A stretch of DNA of 40,626 nucleotides, from NCBI GenBank assembly GCA_900549085.1, contig URMO01000011.1, positions 1 through 40,626 of the forward strand. Direction: 5' to 3'. Below the pieces are notes generated by a model. It saw only the letters and a program-made list of their open reading frames with translations, had not been told where the DNA came from and did not search any database. Below are positions 34,117 through 40,626 of this stretch, piece by piece (within the stretch, counting starts at the first letter, position 1; each line of letters begins with the position of its first letter). The DNA comes from an uncultured Collinsella sp. Its GTDB lineage: Bacteria; Actinomycetota; Coriobacteriia; Coriobacteriales; Coriobacteriaceae. A program made the translations under genes and the position numbers.

Positions 34117-34743
34117 TTATGTCCGCCCACCGGCGGACCATTTTTTCAGGAAGGACATACGATGTTCCGCGCATGGGCCGAACTTATCCAGCATTTCGTA
34201 ATGCAGCTTTGTACCGTAGCCCTTGTGCCTTGCAAACTGATACTCCGGGTACTGCTTATCCAGCACGTCGATGACATAGCGGTCACGGCTGACCTTGGCC
34301 AGGATGGAGGCGGCGGCGATGGAGGCGGCGTGCGCGTCACCGCCCACGATACAGCGGTGGGGCGTGGTGACGGCAGCGAACTTACCGTGGTCACGGTTGC
34401 CGTCGATGAGGGCGAAGTCCGGCCGCGGTGCCAGACCATCGATGGCCAGCTGCATGGCCTTCATGCGGGCGGAGAGGATATCCGTCTCGTCGATCTCCCC
34501 AGCGGAGACGGAGGCCACGGACCAGGTCAGGGCCTGCTGCTGTATCCGCAGGAAAAGGGCCTCCCGCTTCTTTTCCGTCAGCTTTTTGGAGTCGTTCAGG
34601 CCGGGAAGCTCGAACTTCTCCGGGAGAATAACGGCGGCGGCGTAAACAGGTCCCATCAGCGGACCGGCACCGGCCTCATCCACCCCACAGACAAGGGCAT
34701 AGCCAGCGTCATGGGCCTGCTGTTCGTAGCTCAGATCTTCCAT
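34117..34743 (-). CDS. rnhB: Ribonuclease HII with GAG in place of the GRG motif
   Basis: Removes ribonucleotides from DNA. The catalytic acidic residues are D22 and E23 in VDEAG, an Asp in LIDGN and one in the SRDRY helix. LNDSKKLTEKKRE and SIAAASILAKVSRD are also typical. The otherwise highly conserved GRG motif, which contacts the ribose-DNA junction, reads G25-A26-G27 here. Whether the variant keeps junction specificity is unknown; the rest of the 208-residue protein looks intact. It is four bases downstream of a zinc-ribbon gene and belongs to the rplS-rbgA-rnhB neighbourhood of Firmicutes. Confidence 0.92.
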   Translation of the reverse strand: MEDLSYEQQAHDAGYALVCGVDEAGAGPLMGPVYAAAVILPEKFELPGLNDSKKLTEKKREALFLRIQQQALTWSVASVSAGEIDETDILSARMKAMQLAIDGLAPRPDFALIDGNRDHGKFAAVTTPHRCIVGGDAHAASIAAASILAKVSRDRYVIDVLDKQYPEYQFARHKGYGTKLHYEMLDKFGPCAEHRMSFLKKWSAGGRT

Positions 34744-34747
34744 ATCA

Positions 34748-34993
34748 TCAATACTCCACTATTATCTTCCTGCACGCGCGGCAGACGGAGGCGGAGAGCT
34801 CCGTTTCGCTGAAGGCAAACCCCGTCGAATAGTGCCAGCCGTCCAGCACGATGCCGTTCTGACCGGTGATGTATTTCTTCGTCAGGATCAGGGCATCGGC
34901 ATCGCCGTCCGGCGGCAGAAAGTACAGACCGCGGCTGCCGCAGGCCAGGAGCTTACCCTGCTCCATCTCTTTTCCGCAAACGGGACAATTCAT
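34748..34993 (-). CDS. Small zinc-ribbon protein (DUF6487-like)
   Basis: An 81-residue protein. CPVC at the N terminus and CRAC near the C terminus can bind one zinc ion. Between them is a beta-rich segment (GKLLACGSRGLYFLPP). The ATG overlaps the TGA of rbgA (ATGA), so translation is coupled. The function is unknown. Confidence 0.75.
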   Translation of the reverse strand: MNCPVCGKEMEQGKLLACGSRGLYFLPPDGDADALILTKKYITGQNGIVLDGWHYSTGFAFSETELSASVCRACRKIIVEY

Positions 34994-35865
34994 GGCGTCA
35001 CCTCCTCCGTGGGTGCAGTCTCCAACGTGAAGCGGCCCAGCTTGCCGGCACGGAACTCGTCCAGCAGGATGCGGGCCATGCGCTCGGTGTCCACCTGGGC
35101 GCCGCGCATGAGAAACCCGCGCTTGCGCCCGGCCTTCTCCAGCAGCTCGTAGCCGGTGTCGCCGGGCTCCACCTCTATTTTATAGCGTTCGGTGAGGGTA
35201 TCGGCGTAGTGGGCGGCCAAATAGTCCATGAGATAGCAGGCCAGCTCCTCGATATCCAGCACATCGTCCTTCACCGCTCCTGTAAAGGCTAAACGCTTGC
35301 CAACCTCCGGGTCATCGAACTTCGGCCAGAGGATGCCGGGGGTGTCCAGCAGTTCCAGCGTGGGGTCCACGGGCACCCACTGCTTGGAACGGGTGACACC
35401 GGGACGGTCCTCGGCCCGGGCGGTCTTGCGGTGGGCCACCTTATTGATAAAGGTGGACTTGCCCACATTGGGGACACCCAGGACCATGACACGGACCACC
35501 TTGCCCACCTGGCCTCTGGCCGCGGCGGCGGCCAGCTTATCCCGCAGCAGCTCGCGGACGGCGGCGGAAAATTTCTCGGTGCCTACGCCGTTTTTGGCGT
35601 TGGCCTCCAGCACGGCGCAGCCCTGGGCGCGGAAATACTGGGTCCAGCGGCGGGTCTCGGCCGGGTCGGCCTGGTCGGCACGGTTGAGGACGATGAGCCG
35701 GGGCTTGCCGGCGGTCAGCTCGTCCACGTCCGGGTTGCGGGAGGACATCGGGATGCGGGCGTCCACGATCTCGCAGACGGCGTCCATATTTTTGATCTCG
35801 GCGGAGATCATGCGCTTGGTCTTAGTCATGTGGCCGGGGAACCAGCTCAGATTGTCGATTTGCAT
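34990..35865 (-). CDS. rbgA: Ribosome biogenesis GTPase RbgA (YlqF)
   Basis: Circularly permuted GTPase for 50S assembly. G4 LNRAD comes before G1 GVPNVGKST and G3 DTPGILWP. The N terminus MQIDNLSWFPGHMTKTKR is typical, including the SWFPGHM segment. I set the start at ATG 35,865, with AGAGGTG before it; the frame is open further upstream without family similarity. The protein has 291 residues. The order rplS-rbgA-rnhB is the same as in Bacillus. Confidence 0.94.
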   Translation of the reverse strand: MQIDNLSWFPGHMTKTKRMISAEIKNMDAVCEIVDARIPMSSRNPDVDELTAGKPRLIVLNRADQADPAETRRWTQYFRAQGCAVLEANAKNGVGTEKFSAAVRELLRDKLAAAAARGQVGKVVRVMVLGVPNVGKSTFINKVAHRKTARAEDRPGVTRSKQWVPVDPTLELLDTPGILWPKFDDPEVGKRLAFTGAVKDDVLDIEELACYLMDYLAAHYADTLTERYKIEVEPGDTGYELLEKAGRKRGFLMRGAQVDTERMARILLDEFRAGKLGRFTLETAPTEEVTP

Positions 35866-35910
35866 AGAGGCACCTCTCTTCTCGAGGGTAGTATAGCATA
35901 CGCAGGAGAA

Positions 35911-35940
35911 AAAGAAAAGCACCCACTTTTGGTGGATGCT
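35911..35940 (-). terminator. Terminator after rplS
   Basis: On the minus strand AGCATCCA pairs with TGGGTGCT (one wobble) around an A-rich loop, followed by TTTTCTTTTTC. It lies 18 bases after the rplS stop and before rbgA, so rplS may be largely uncoupled from rbgA. Confidence 0.75.
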
Positions 35941-35957
35941 CTCTTTTGGATCGATGC

Positions 35958-36296
35958 TTACAGCTTCTCGCGGACCTTGGCTGCCTTGCCGACGCGGTCG
36001 CGCAGGTAGTACAGCTTGGCGCGGCGGACATAGCCGTGGCGCACGGTCTCGATCTTCTCGATAGAGGGAGAGTGGACAGGGAAAACCTTTTCCACGCCGA
36101 CGCCGTAGGACAGGCGGCGGACGGTGATGGTCTCTTCGATGCCGCCGTGCTTCTTGGCGATGACGGTGCCCTCGAAGACCTGAACACGCTCACGGGCGCC
36201 TTCCTTGACCTTCACGTGGACGCGAACGGTGTCGCCCACCAGGATCTGGGGGACTTCCTTCAGCTGCTTCTCGTTCAGTGCTTTGATGAGATCCAT
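35958..36296 (-). CDS. rplS: Ribosomal protein L19
   Basis: Large-subunit protein at the subunit interface. All family features are there: MDLIKALNEKQLK, GDTVRVHVKVKEG, QVFEGTVIAKKHGG, TVRRLSYGVGVEKVFPVHSP and the basic end VRRAKLYYLRD. The 112-residue length is standard. AGGAGG lies before ATG 36,296. Confidence 0.98.
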   Translation of the reverse strand: MDLIKALNEKQLKEVPQILVGDTVRVHVKVKEGARERVQVFEGTVIAKKHGGIEETITVRRLSYGVGVEKVFPVHSPSIEKIETVRHGYVRRAKLYYLRDRVGKAAKVREKL

Positions 36297-36405
36297 GGAT
36301 ATTTCCTCCTAAATTATAGGTGTTCATGCCGCCATTTGGCGATATCCGCGCACATTCGGGATATCGGCGACAGAGGACCGCCCTTTTCACGCCATGATAG
36401 AATAG
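36297..36405 (-). promoter_or_regulatory. rplS leader with overlapping alternative hairpins
   Basis: On the minus strand TATTCT/TATCAT-like -10 sequences lie near 36,400. In the leader, GATATCC and GGATATC can pair, and CGCCAAATGGCG forms a small hairpin overlapping the second arm, so the two may exclude each other. Some Firmicutes carry an L19 leader RNA that binds the protein. I cannot say that this is the same motif. Confidence 0.35.
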
Positions 36406-36442
36406 CATAGATGGCAGAGAAATGCAAGGGTTTTTTACTACA

Positions 36443-37105
36443 TCAGCGAAAAATGTTGCCGGAGGCGTCCAGCAGCTCGCGGCGGCGGATACGGGTGAAG
36501 TCCGGGGTCAGCGCCGGCAGGTGGGCCGCGATGGCCTTCTCCAGCAGCTGAGGGTTCAGGCCGGGGTTCTGGGCCTGGACCACCACGGTGCCGGTAACGG
36601 CATGAGCGCCGGACAGGAAGTGCACTTCCTGTATCATGGGAGCGATATCGACGTCGGCCAGGTCCTTGCGCTTGGTGCGCTTCTGGATGACCAGCGCCGG
36701 GCGGGTGAACAGGGCCGTCAGGGCCTCGGCAGCGCCGGCGGGGACGCCGTCGTCGTACTCAAAGGTGACATCCGCCCGGAGATACGCCAGGTCGCGGACG
36801 GGGCGGGTAGCCGGATAGCAGTCCAGCACGCGGAGACCGGAGGGCATACCGGTGTTGAGCTTTTCGGCGATGCCGCGGCCGTCGGTGTCTTGGGTGACCT
36901 CGAAGTCCAGGAGCTCACAGTCGCTGGACTGGCCCACGGGCAGGGGCAGGACGATGGAGATGATGGGATGGGGGTGGTAGCCCTGGGAGTGCTTGATATC
37001 CAGCTCGGTGCGGGGAAAGGCGCGCTGGAAGGTGCGGAGCAGGTCCAGGTGGGAAATATAGGAGGCCTGGGCCTCCTTGATGAACAGGAGACGGAGCTTA
37101 GACAT
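36443..37105 (-). CDS. DUF2344 / TIGR03936 radical-SAM-linked protein
   Basis: A 220-residue protein whose N terminus LRLLFIKEAQASYISHLDLLRTFQRAF is diagnostic of the family found next to the TIGR03960 radical SAM protein, or fused to it. HSQGYHPHPIIS is the other conserved segment. Its last residues are GNIFR. It overlaps the radical SAM gene by 8 bases, so the two are coupled. A role in RNA modification or ribosome maturation is guessed from the neighbours; the reaction is unknown. Confidence 0.9.
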   Translation of the reverse strand: MSKLRLLFIKEAQASYISHLDLLRTFQRAFPRTELDIKHSQGYHPHPIISIVLPLPVGQSSDCELLDFEVTQDTDGRGIAEKLNTGMPSGLRVLDCYPATRPVRDLAYLRADVTFEYDDGVPAGAAEALTALFTRPALVIQKRTKRKDLADVDIAPMIQEVHFLSGAHAVTGTVVVQAQNPGLNPQLLEKAIAAHLPALTPDFTRIRRRELLDASGNIFR

Positions 37106-38930
37106 CGCACTTCCCTCCTACAAGTTTGTTGGCGCCGCAGCCGTTGCAGCGGGTGCGGCAGTCGGGGGTGGTCAGGGACGCATAGGCCTGATGGCGCTCA
37201 CGCTTCAGATAGTCCTGCGTCACGCCGGAGGAGATCATGCTCCAGGGGAGCAGCTCGTCCTCGCTGCGGGTGCGGTTGGCGTAGAAATGGGGGTCAAGGC
37301 CGCATTCGTCGAAGGCCTCCAGCCAGCGATCCAGGGAGAAATACTCCTCCCAGGCGTCAAGGTGAGCGCCTTTACGCCACGCTGTTTCCAACACTTTTCC
37401 CAGACGGCGGTCGCCTCTGGCCAGGACGGCCTCCAGGAAGCTGGTGTCGGAGTCGTGCCAGTTGTAGGTGACGGTCTTGGTCTTGATGGCGTCGCGGAGC
37501 AGGGCCACACGGCGCTCGTACTCGGCCTTGGAGATCTGCGGCTCCCACTGGAAGGCGGTATGGGGCTTGGGCACGAACCAGCTGGTGGAGACGGTGATGC
37601 GGACGCCCCGCTGCTTGTTCTGGGCGCTCTCGCGCCAGGCGTGCATGACGCGGGCGGCCACGTCGGCAATGCCCAGGACGTCCTCGTCCGTCTCGGTGGG
37701 CAGGCCCAGCATGAAGTAGAGCTTCACGGCGCTGTAGCCGCCGGCAAAGGCCGTGCGGCAGCTTTGCAGCAGGTCCTCCAGCGTGACATTCTTGTTGATG
37801 ACGTCCCGCAGCCGCTGGGTGCCGGCCTCCGGCGCGAAGGTCAGGCCGGTCTTGCGGCCCTTGGCCAGCCGCTGCATCAGGTCCATGGAGAAGTTGTCAG
37901 CGCGGAGACTGGGCAGGGACAGGCTGACATGGCGGGCATCGCAGAAGGGCTCCAGCTCGTCGCACAGGTCCGTCAGCGGCGGGTAGTCGCTGGTGGACAG
38001 GCTGGAGAGCGTGACCTCCTGATAGCCGGTGTCGTCGCAGGAACGGACGCAGTAGTCGGCGCAGAGGTCGCGGCTGCGATTGCGGACCGGGCGGTAGACA
38101 TAGCCCGCCTGACAGAAGCGGCAGCCGCGGATGCAGCCCCGGAACAACTCCAGGGTGACACGGTCCTGGACGATCTCGGTGGAGGGGACGATGGTATTTA
38201 CCGGGAAATAGGACTTGTCCATGTCGTGGACGATGCGCTTTGTCACCACGGCAGGTGCACCGTCGCGGGGCGTGATGGACGCCACGGTGCCGTCGTCGTG
38301 ATAGGTCACATCGTAAAGGGACGGGACATAGATACCGTCCAGTCGGGCAGCGGCGCGGAGGAAATCGGCCTTGCTCCAGCCCTCGCGGCGGGCGCGGCGG
38401 TGGAGCTCCACCAGCTCCACGGTGACGTCCTCGCCCTCGCCCAGGCTGACCAGATCGATGAAGTCGGCCAGGGGTTCGGCGTTGTACATGGCGGTGCCGC
38501 CGGCGATGACCAGCGGGGTCAGGCCGGTGCGGTCCGCGGCGTGGAGGGGGATGTGGGCCAGGTCCAGCATATTGAGGATGGCGGGAAAGGCCATCTCGTA
38601 GCCAACGGAGAAGGCCACGATGTCATAGTCGGTGATGGGATCGCCGGATTCCAGGGCAAAAAGGGGCATTTCCGCCTGACGCAGCTCGGCCTCCATGTCG
38701 CCCCAGGGAGCGAACACGCGCTCGCACCAGACGCCGGGGATATTGTTCATTACGCCGTAGAGGATACGCATACCCAGGTTGGACATACCGATCTCGTAGG
38801 TATCCGGGAAGCAGAAGGCGATGCGGGTGTCTACCGCCGCCTTGTCCTTGAGGATGGCGTTGTATTCGCCGCCCACGTAGCGGGCGGGCTTTTGCACCCG
38901 GGGCAGGATGCGTTCCAGTCGTTTATCCAT
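37098..38930 (-). CDS. TIGR03960-family B12-binding-domain radical SAM protein
   Basis: A 610-residue enzyme of unknown reaction. The first 200 residues resemble a B12-binding fold (FPDTYEIGMSNLGMRILYG). The radical SAM cluster motif is RGCIRGCRFCQAGY (CxxxCxxC, near residue 260). YSAVKLYFMLGLPTETDEDV is typical of the barrel. The C terminus carries further cysteines (CRTRCNGCG). WSMISSGVTQDYLKRE is a family mark. Start ATG 38,930. In Clostridia it usually lies between spoIVFB and DUF2344, then rng and rplU; here the first three are kept and rplS follows. Confidence 0.9.
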   Translation of the reverse strand: MDKRLERILPRVQKPARYVGGEYNAILKDKAAVDTRIAFCFPDTYEIGMSNLGMRILYGVMNNIPGVWCERVFAPWGDMEAELRQAEMPLFALESGDPITDYDIVAFSVGYEMAFPAILNMLDLAHIPLHAADRTGLTPLVIAGGTAMYNAEPLADFIDLVSLGEGEDVTVELVELHRRARREGWSKADFLRAAARLDGIYVPSLYDVTYHDDGTVASITPRDGAPAVVTKRIVHDMDKSYFPVNTIVPSTEIVQDRVTLELFRGCIRGCRFCQAGYVYRPVRNRSRDLCADYCVRSCDDTGYQEVTLSSLSTSDYPPLTDLCDELEPFCDARHVSLSLPSLRADNFSMDLMQRLAKGRKTGLTFAPEAGTQRLRDVINKNVTLEDLLQSCRTAFAGGYSAVKLYFMLGLPTETDEDVLGIADVAARVMHAWRESAQNKQRGVRITVSTSWFVPKPHTAFQWEPQISKAEYERRVALLRDAIKTKTVTYNWHDSDTSFLEAVLARGDRRLGKVLETAWRKGAHLDAWEEYFSLDRWLEAFDECGLDPHFYANRTRSEDELLPWSMISSGVTQDYLKRERHQAYASLTTPDCRTRCNGCGANKLVGGKCDV

Positions 38931-38978
38931 GGTGTAGTCCTCTCCCCTCCCCTGCCCGACGGAGCGTGGGCGGGGGAG

Positions 38979-39608
38979 CTATTTCTTGTAACAGCTTATT
39001 TTATCCGGTTTTGCGCCGTTTGGCAAGACCCCTTTTACGGCCAGCCAAAGGACGCCGGGCAGCAGGAACAGCCCCGCGCCGGTGGTCAGCGTCAGGTACA
39101 GGCACAGGACCAGCAGGGCGGCGGAGGCAACGGCGCCCACCGCATAGGCCACGCGGTCGGCGGTGTAGGGCTCGGTGCAGAGCGCCGTCAGCAGCCAGAG
39201 GAGGCGGCCGCCGTCCATAGGGCGGACGGGCAGCAAATTCAGCGCGCCCAGGATCAGGTGGGCGCCGGCGAAGGGGGCTAGGGGCGGCCAGCCGGTCAGG
39301 GACAGCAGCGCCCAGAGCAGGAGGTTGCAGCCGGGGCCGGCGGTCACGGCCAGCAGCTCGCCGCCGTAGGACAGGCGGTGGAGGTCCGGCACATATAGCT
39401 CCGCGCCGGTGGCGGAGAGGGTCAGGCGGCGGGGCGGCGCGTGGAGCGCATGAAGGGTCAGGACGTGAGCCAGCTCGTGGCACAGGGCGGCGGATAGGAG
39501 CGCGGCAGGCAGGGTCAACCCTCGGGAGAGCAGCAGAAACGCCGCCAGCAGCACCAGCGCAGAGGGCGATACGGTGAGGGCGGCGGATGGCTTACGCAAA
39601 TGTAACAT
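38979..39608 (-). CDS. Site-2 protease family M50, SpoIVFB-like
   Basis: Intramembrane zinc metalloprotease. HELAH in the first third (CHELAHVLTL) and the third ligand in LLPVRPMDGGRLL are present, with four to five hydrophobic segments. In spore formers SpoIVFB cleaves pro-sigmaK in the mother cell. The assignment rests on the M50 motifs and on the upstream M23 gene, which it overlaps by 17 bases, as in spoIVFA-spoIVFB. The ATG has no good ribosome binding site, so translation is probably coupled. Confidence 0.85.
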   Translation of the reverse strand: MLHLRKPSAALTVSPSALVLLAAFLLLSRGLTLPAALLSAALCHELAHVLTLHALHAPPRRLTLSATGAELYVPDLHRLSYGGELLAVTAGPGCNLLLWALLSLTGWPPLAPFAGAHLILGALNLLPVRPMDGGRLLWLLTALCTEPYTADRVAYAVGAVASAALLVLCLYLTLTTGAGLFLLPGVLWLAVKGVLPNGAKPDKISCYKK

Positions 39609-40431
39609 AATAAATGGGGTTCAGATAGGTGTCGTCGTGGTGAAGTTCAAAATGCAGGTGAAAGCCGGTGGCACGGCCGGTATCCCCCATCTCGGCGATG
39701 GGGTCGCCGGCCCTCACCTGCTGGCCGTCGGAGGCGGTGATCTTGCGGCAGTGGGCGTAGAGAGTGGAAAAGCCGCCCTCGTGGGTAACGGTAACGTAGC
39801 TGCCTAAGTCGGTGCTGCTGCCGATAGCCGTCACCGTTCCATCGGCAAAGGCGCGGATGACCGCGCCCTCCTCCCCCGCGATGTCCAGGCCGTAGTGAAA
39901 TCGACCGTCGCCCTCCAGGGGGTCGCTGCGGCAGCCGAACAGTGAGGTGATCTGGCCCGCCGCGACCGGGTCAACGTAGTCGAAGTCCAGGACCCGCTGG
40001 AGCATCTCCACATTATCCGGCAGTGTCTCCGACCGGGAGACAGCGGGGGCGGCGGGTATCTCCGACGTGCCGAAAACGGCGGTGTAAGCATCGTTGAGGG
40101 CGTCAGAGACGGTGGATCCGTCCGCAAAGGCCCGGCCGGCAGCGGAGAACACCTCTACGAAGTCGGTATCGGCACCCAGCAGATCCAGCAGCGTGGCGCG
40201 GCAGCGATCCAGCGCCGCCGGAAAGAGAAATTTCATGGCGATGACCGCCAACAGCAGTGCGGCGGAGATCACCAACTGGGCCATACGGCGGCGGGCGCCG
40301 GGAACGGGCGCCGCGGCGGACTTCGTCCGGTCCGGGCGGGGCGCGGGGCGAGACGGGGCTTTGCGGGGCGGGGCACTGCGGCGGGACGGGGCTATGCGTT
40401 TACCGGCGTAAGACACGGGGCGCTGGGACAT
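39592..40431 (-). CDS. M23-family peptidase, SpoIVFA-like
   Basis: Residues 1-47 are Arg/Pro-rich and cytoplasmic, followed by one membrane segment (about 49-70, LVISAALLLAVIAM) and an outer part with an M23/LytM domain (about 170-279). The zinc motifs H...D (FHYGLDIAG) and HxH (FHLHFEL) are both present, so catalysis is possible. Start ATG 40,431 with AAGGAGG upstream. The pair with an M50 protease suggests the SpoIVFA role, holding SpoIVFB inactive. A plain cell-wall endopeptidase is the alternative. Confidence 0.8.
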   Translation of the reverse strand: MSQRPVSYAGKRIAPSRRSAPPRKAPSRPAPRPDRTKSAAAPVPGARRRMAQLVISAALLLAVIAMKFLFPAALDRCRATLLDLLGADTDFVEVFSAAGRAFADGSTVSDALNDAYTAVFGTSEIPAAPAVSRSETLPDNVEMLQRVLDFDYVDPVAAGQITSLFGCRSDPLEGDGRFHYGLDIAGEEGAVIRAFADGTVTAIGSSTDLGSYVTVTHEGGFSTLYAHCRKITASDGQQVRAGDPIAEMGDTGRATGFHLHFELHHDDTYLNPIYYVTFA

Positions 40432-40515
40432 GGCGGAACACCTCCTTCTTTTCCAGAGCACTATATGCAATAGACGAAGGCGGTAGACATACAAGTGAAA
40501 GTTGGGAAATTATAC

Positions 40516-40544
40516 TTGACAGCCGCGCCGTCAGGAAATATAAT
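40516..40544 (+). promoter_or_regulatory. Consensus sigma-70 promoter of the tRNA-Pro gene
   Basis: TTGACA (40,516-40,521), a 17-base spacer and TATAAT (40,539-40,544): both boxes are perfect. The tRNA begins 12 bases after the -10 box. Confidence 0.9.
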
Positions 40545-40555
40545 AGGAGGGCTGA

Positions 40556-40626
40556 CGGGGTGTAGCGCAGCTGGTAGCGCGCTTGGTTCGGGACCAAGAG
40601 GCCGGGGGTTCAAGTCCCCCCACTCC
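40556..40626 (+). tRNA. tRNA-Pro (anticodon CGG), 3' end cut by the window
   Basis: The acceptor strand CGGGGTG pairs with CACTCC(G). The D arm is GCGC..GCGC. The anticodon arm is CTTGG-TTCGGGA-CCAAG, so the anticodon is CGG (proline). The T arm is GGGGG-TTCAAGT-CCCCC. The last base pair partner, the discriminator base and CCA, if coded, lie beyond the window. Confidence 0.95.

Noticed and set aside
37077..39281. A 734-codon plus-strand frame opposite the radical SAM gene
   Set aside because: Antisense of a well-supported gene; Val/Gly/Ala/Gln-rich composition typical of shadow frames.

Overview
The window looks like two genomes joined near position 22,750-22,775. The left part (1 to about 22,750) reads as a high-GC Coriobacteriia chromosome, most likely Collinsella. 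It holds a nadABC-niaR operon, a nikR-hypF-hypC-hypD-hypE block, queH-queA, an RpiR/GH1 beta-glucoside locus and the 5' part of metG. The right part (about 22,760 to 40,626) reads as a high-GC Clostridia chromosome, probably Oscillospiraceae. It is a syntenic run of minus-strand core genes: spoIVFA-spoIVFB-radical SAM-DUF2344, rplS-rbgA-(zinc ribbon)-rnhB-yraN, and tig-clpP-clpX-lon-engB, followed by pckA. At the join metG is cut after about 370 codons and runs into the antisense of a second truncated gene. Both sides carry housekeeping genes of different phyla, so I read this as an assembly or binning chimera, not a natural transfer. The assignments rest on recognising families and gene order; no search was run.

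Left part, in order. A two-gene unit has a DEDDh exonuclease fused to a BRCT domain and a DUF285 repeat protein without a signal peptide. The de novo NAD operon (nadA, nadB, nadC, niaR; minus strand) starts from a promoter whose -35 box sits in a perfect 19-bp inverted repeat, the probable NiaR operator. Next come a degenerate uracil-DNA-glycosylase-like protein, thioredoxin, and a nickel/hydrogenase block: a small unknown gene, NikR with a His/Cys-rich tail, and HypF, HypC, HypD and HypE, which build the Fe(CN)2CO part of [NiFe] hydrogenase. No hydrogenase structural gene is in the window. A HAD phosphatase gene with an internal amber codon follows, then a repeat-rich gap, a lipoprotein, a glucose-type EIIA, a 6-phospho-beta-glucosidase with a divergent RpiR regulator, the queuosine genes queA and queH, a DUF3267 membrane protein, and metG.

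The most interesting signal in the left part is a family of four related non-coding elements, each directly after a stop codon and in the direction of that gene (niaR, hypD, the lipoprotein, queA). Short conserved words are shared, while several helices keep their pairing although their sequences differ: a hairpin after the stop, a bulged hairpin with an A-rich tetraloop, and a long-range helix. I see this as a candidate structured 3'-UTR RNA or terminator family. Two copies are followed by REP-like repeats with a GTAG foot.

Right part. After the truncated gene and the pckA terminator come pckA with a good promoter and a permease fragment. Then, all on the minus strand, lie the chaperone/protease cluster, a phosphoesterase, an M19 dipeptidase, the ribosome-assembly and RNA-processing genes around rplS, two radical-SAM-associated genes and a SpoIVFA/SpoIVFB pair, which suggests a spore-forming ancestry. 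The window ends inside a tRNA-Pro(CGG) gene driven by a perfect consensus promoter.
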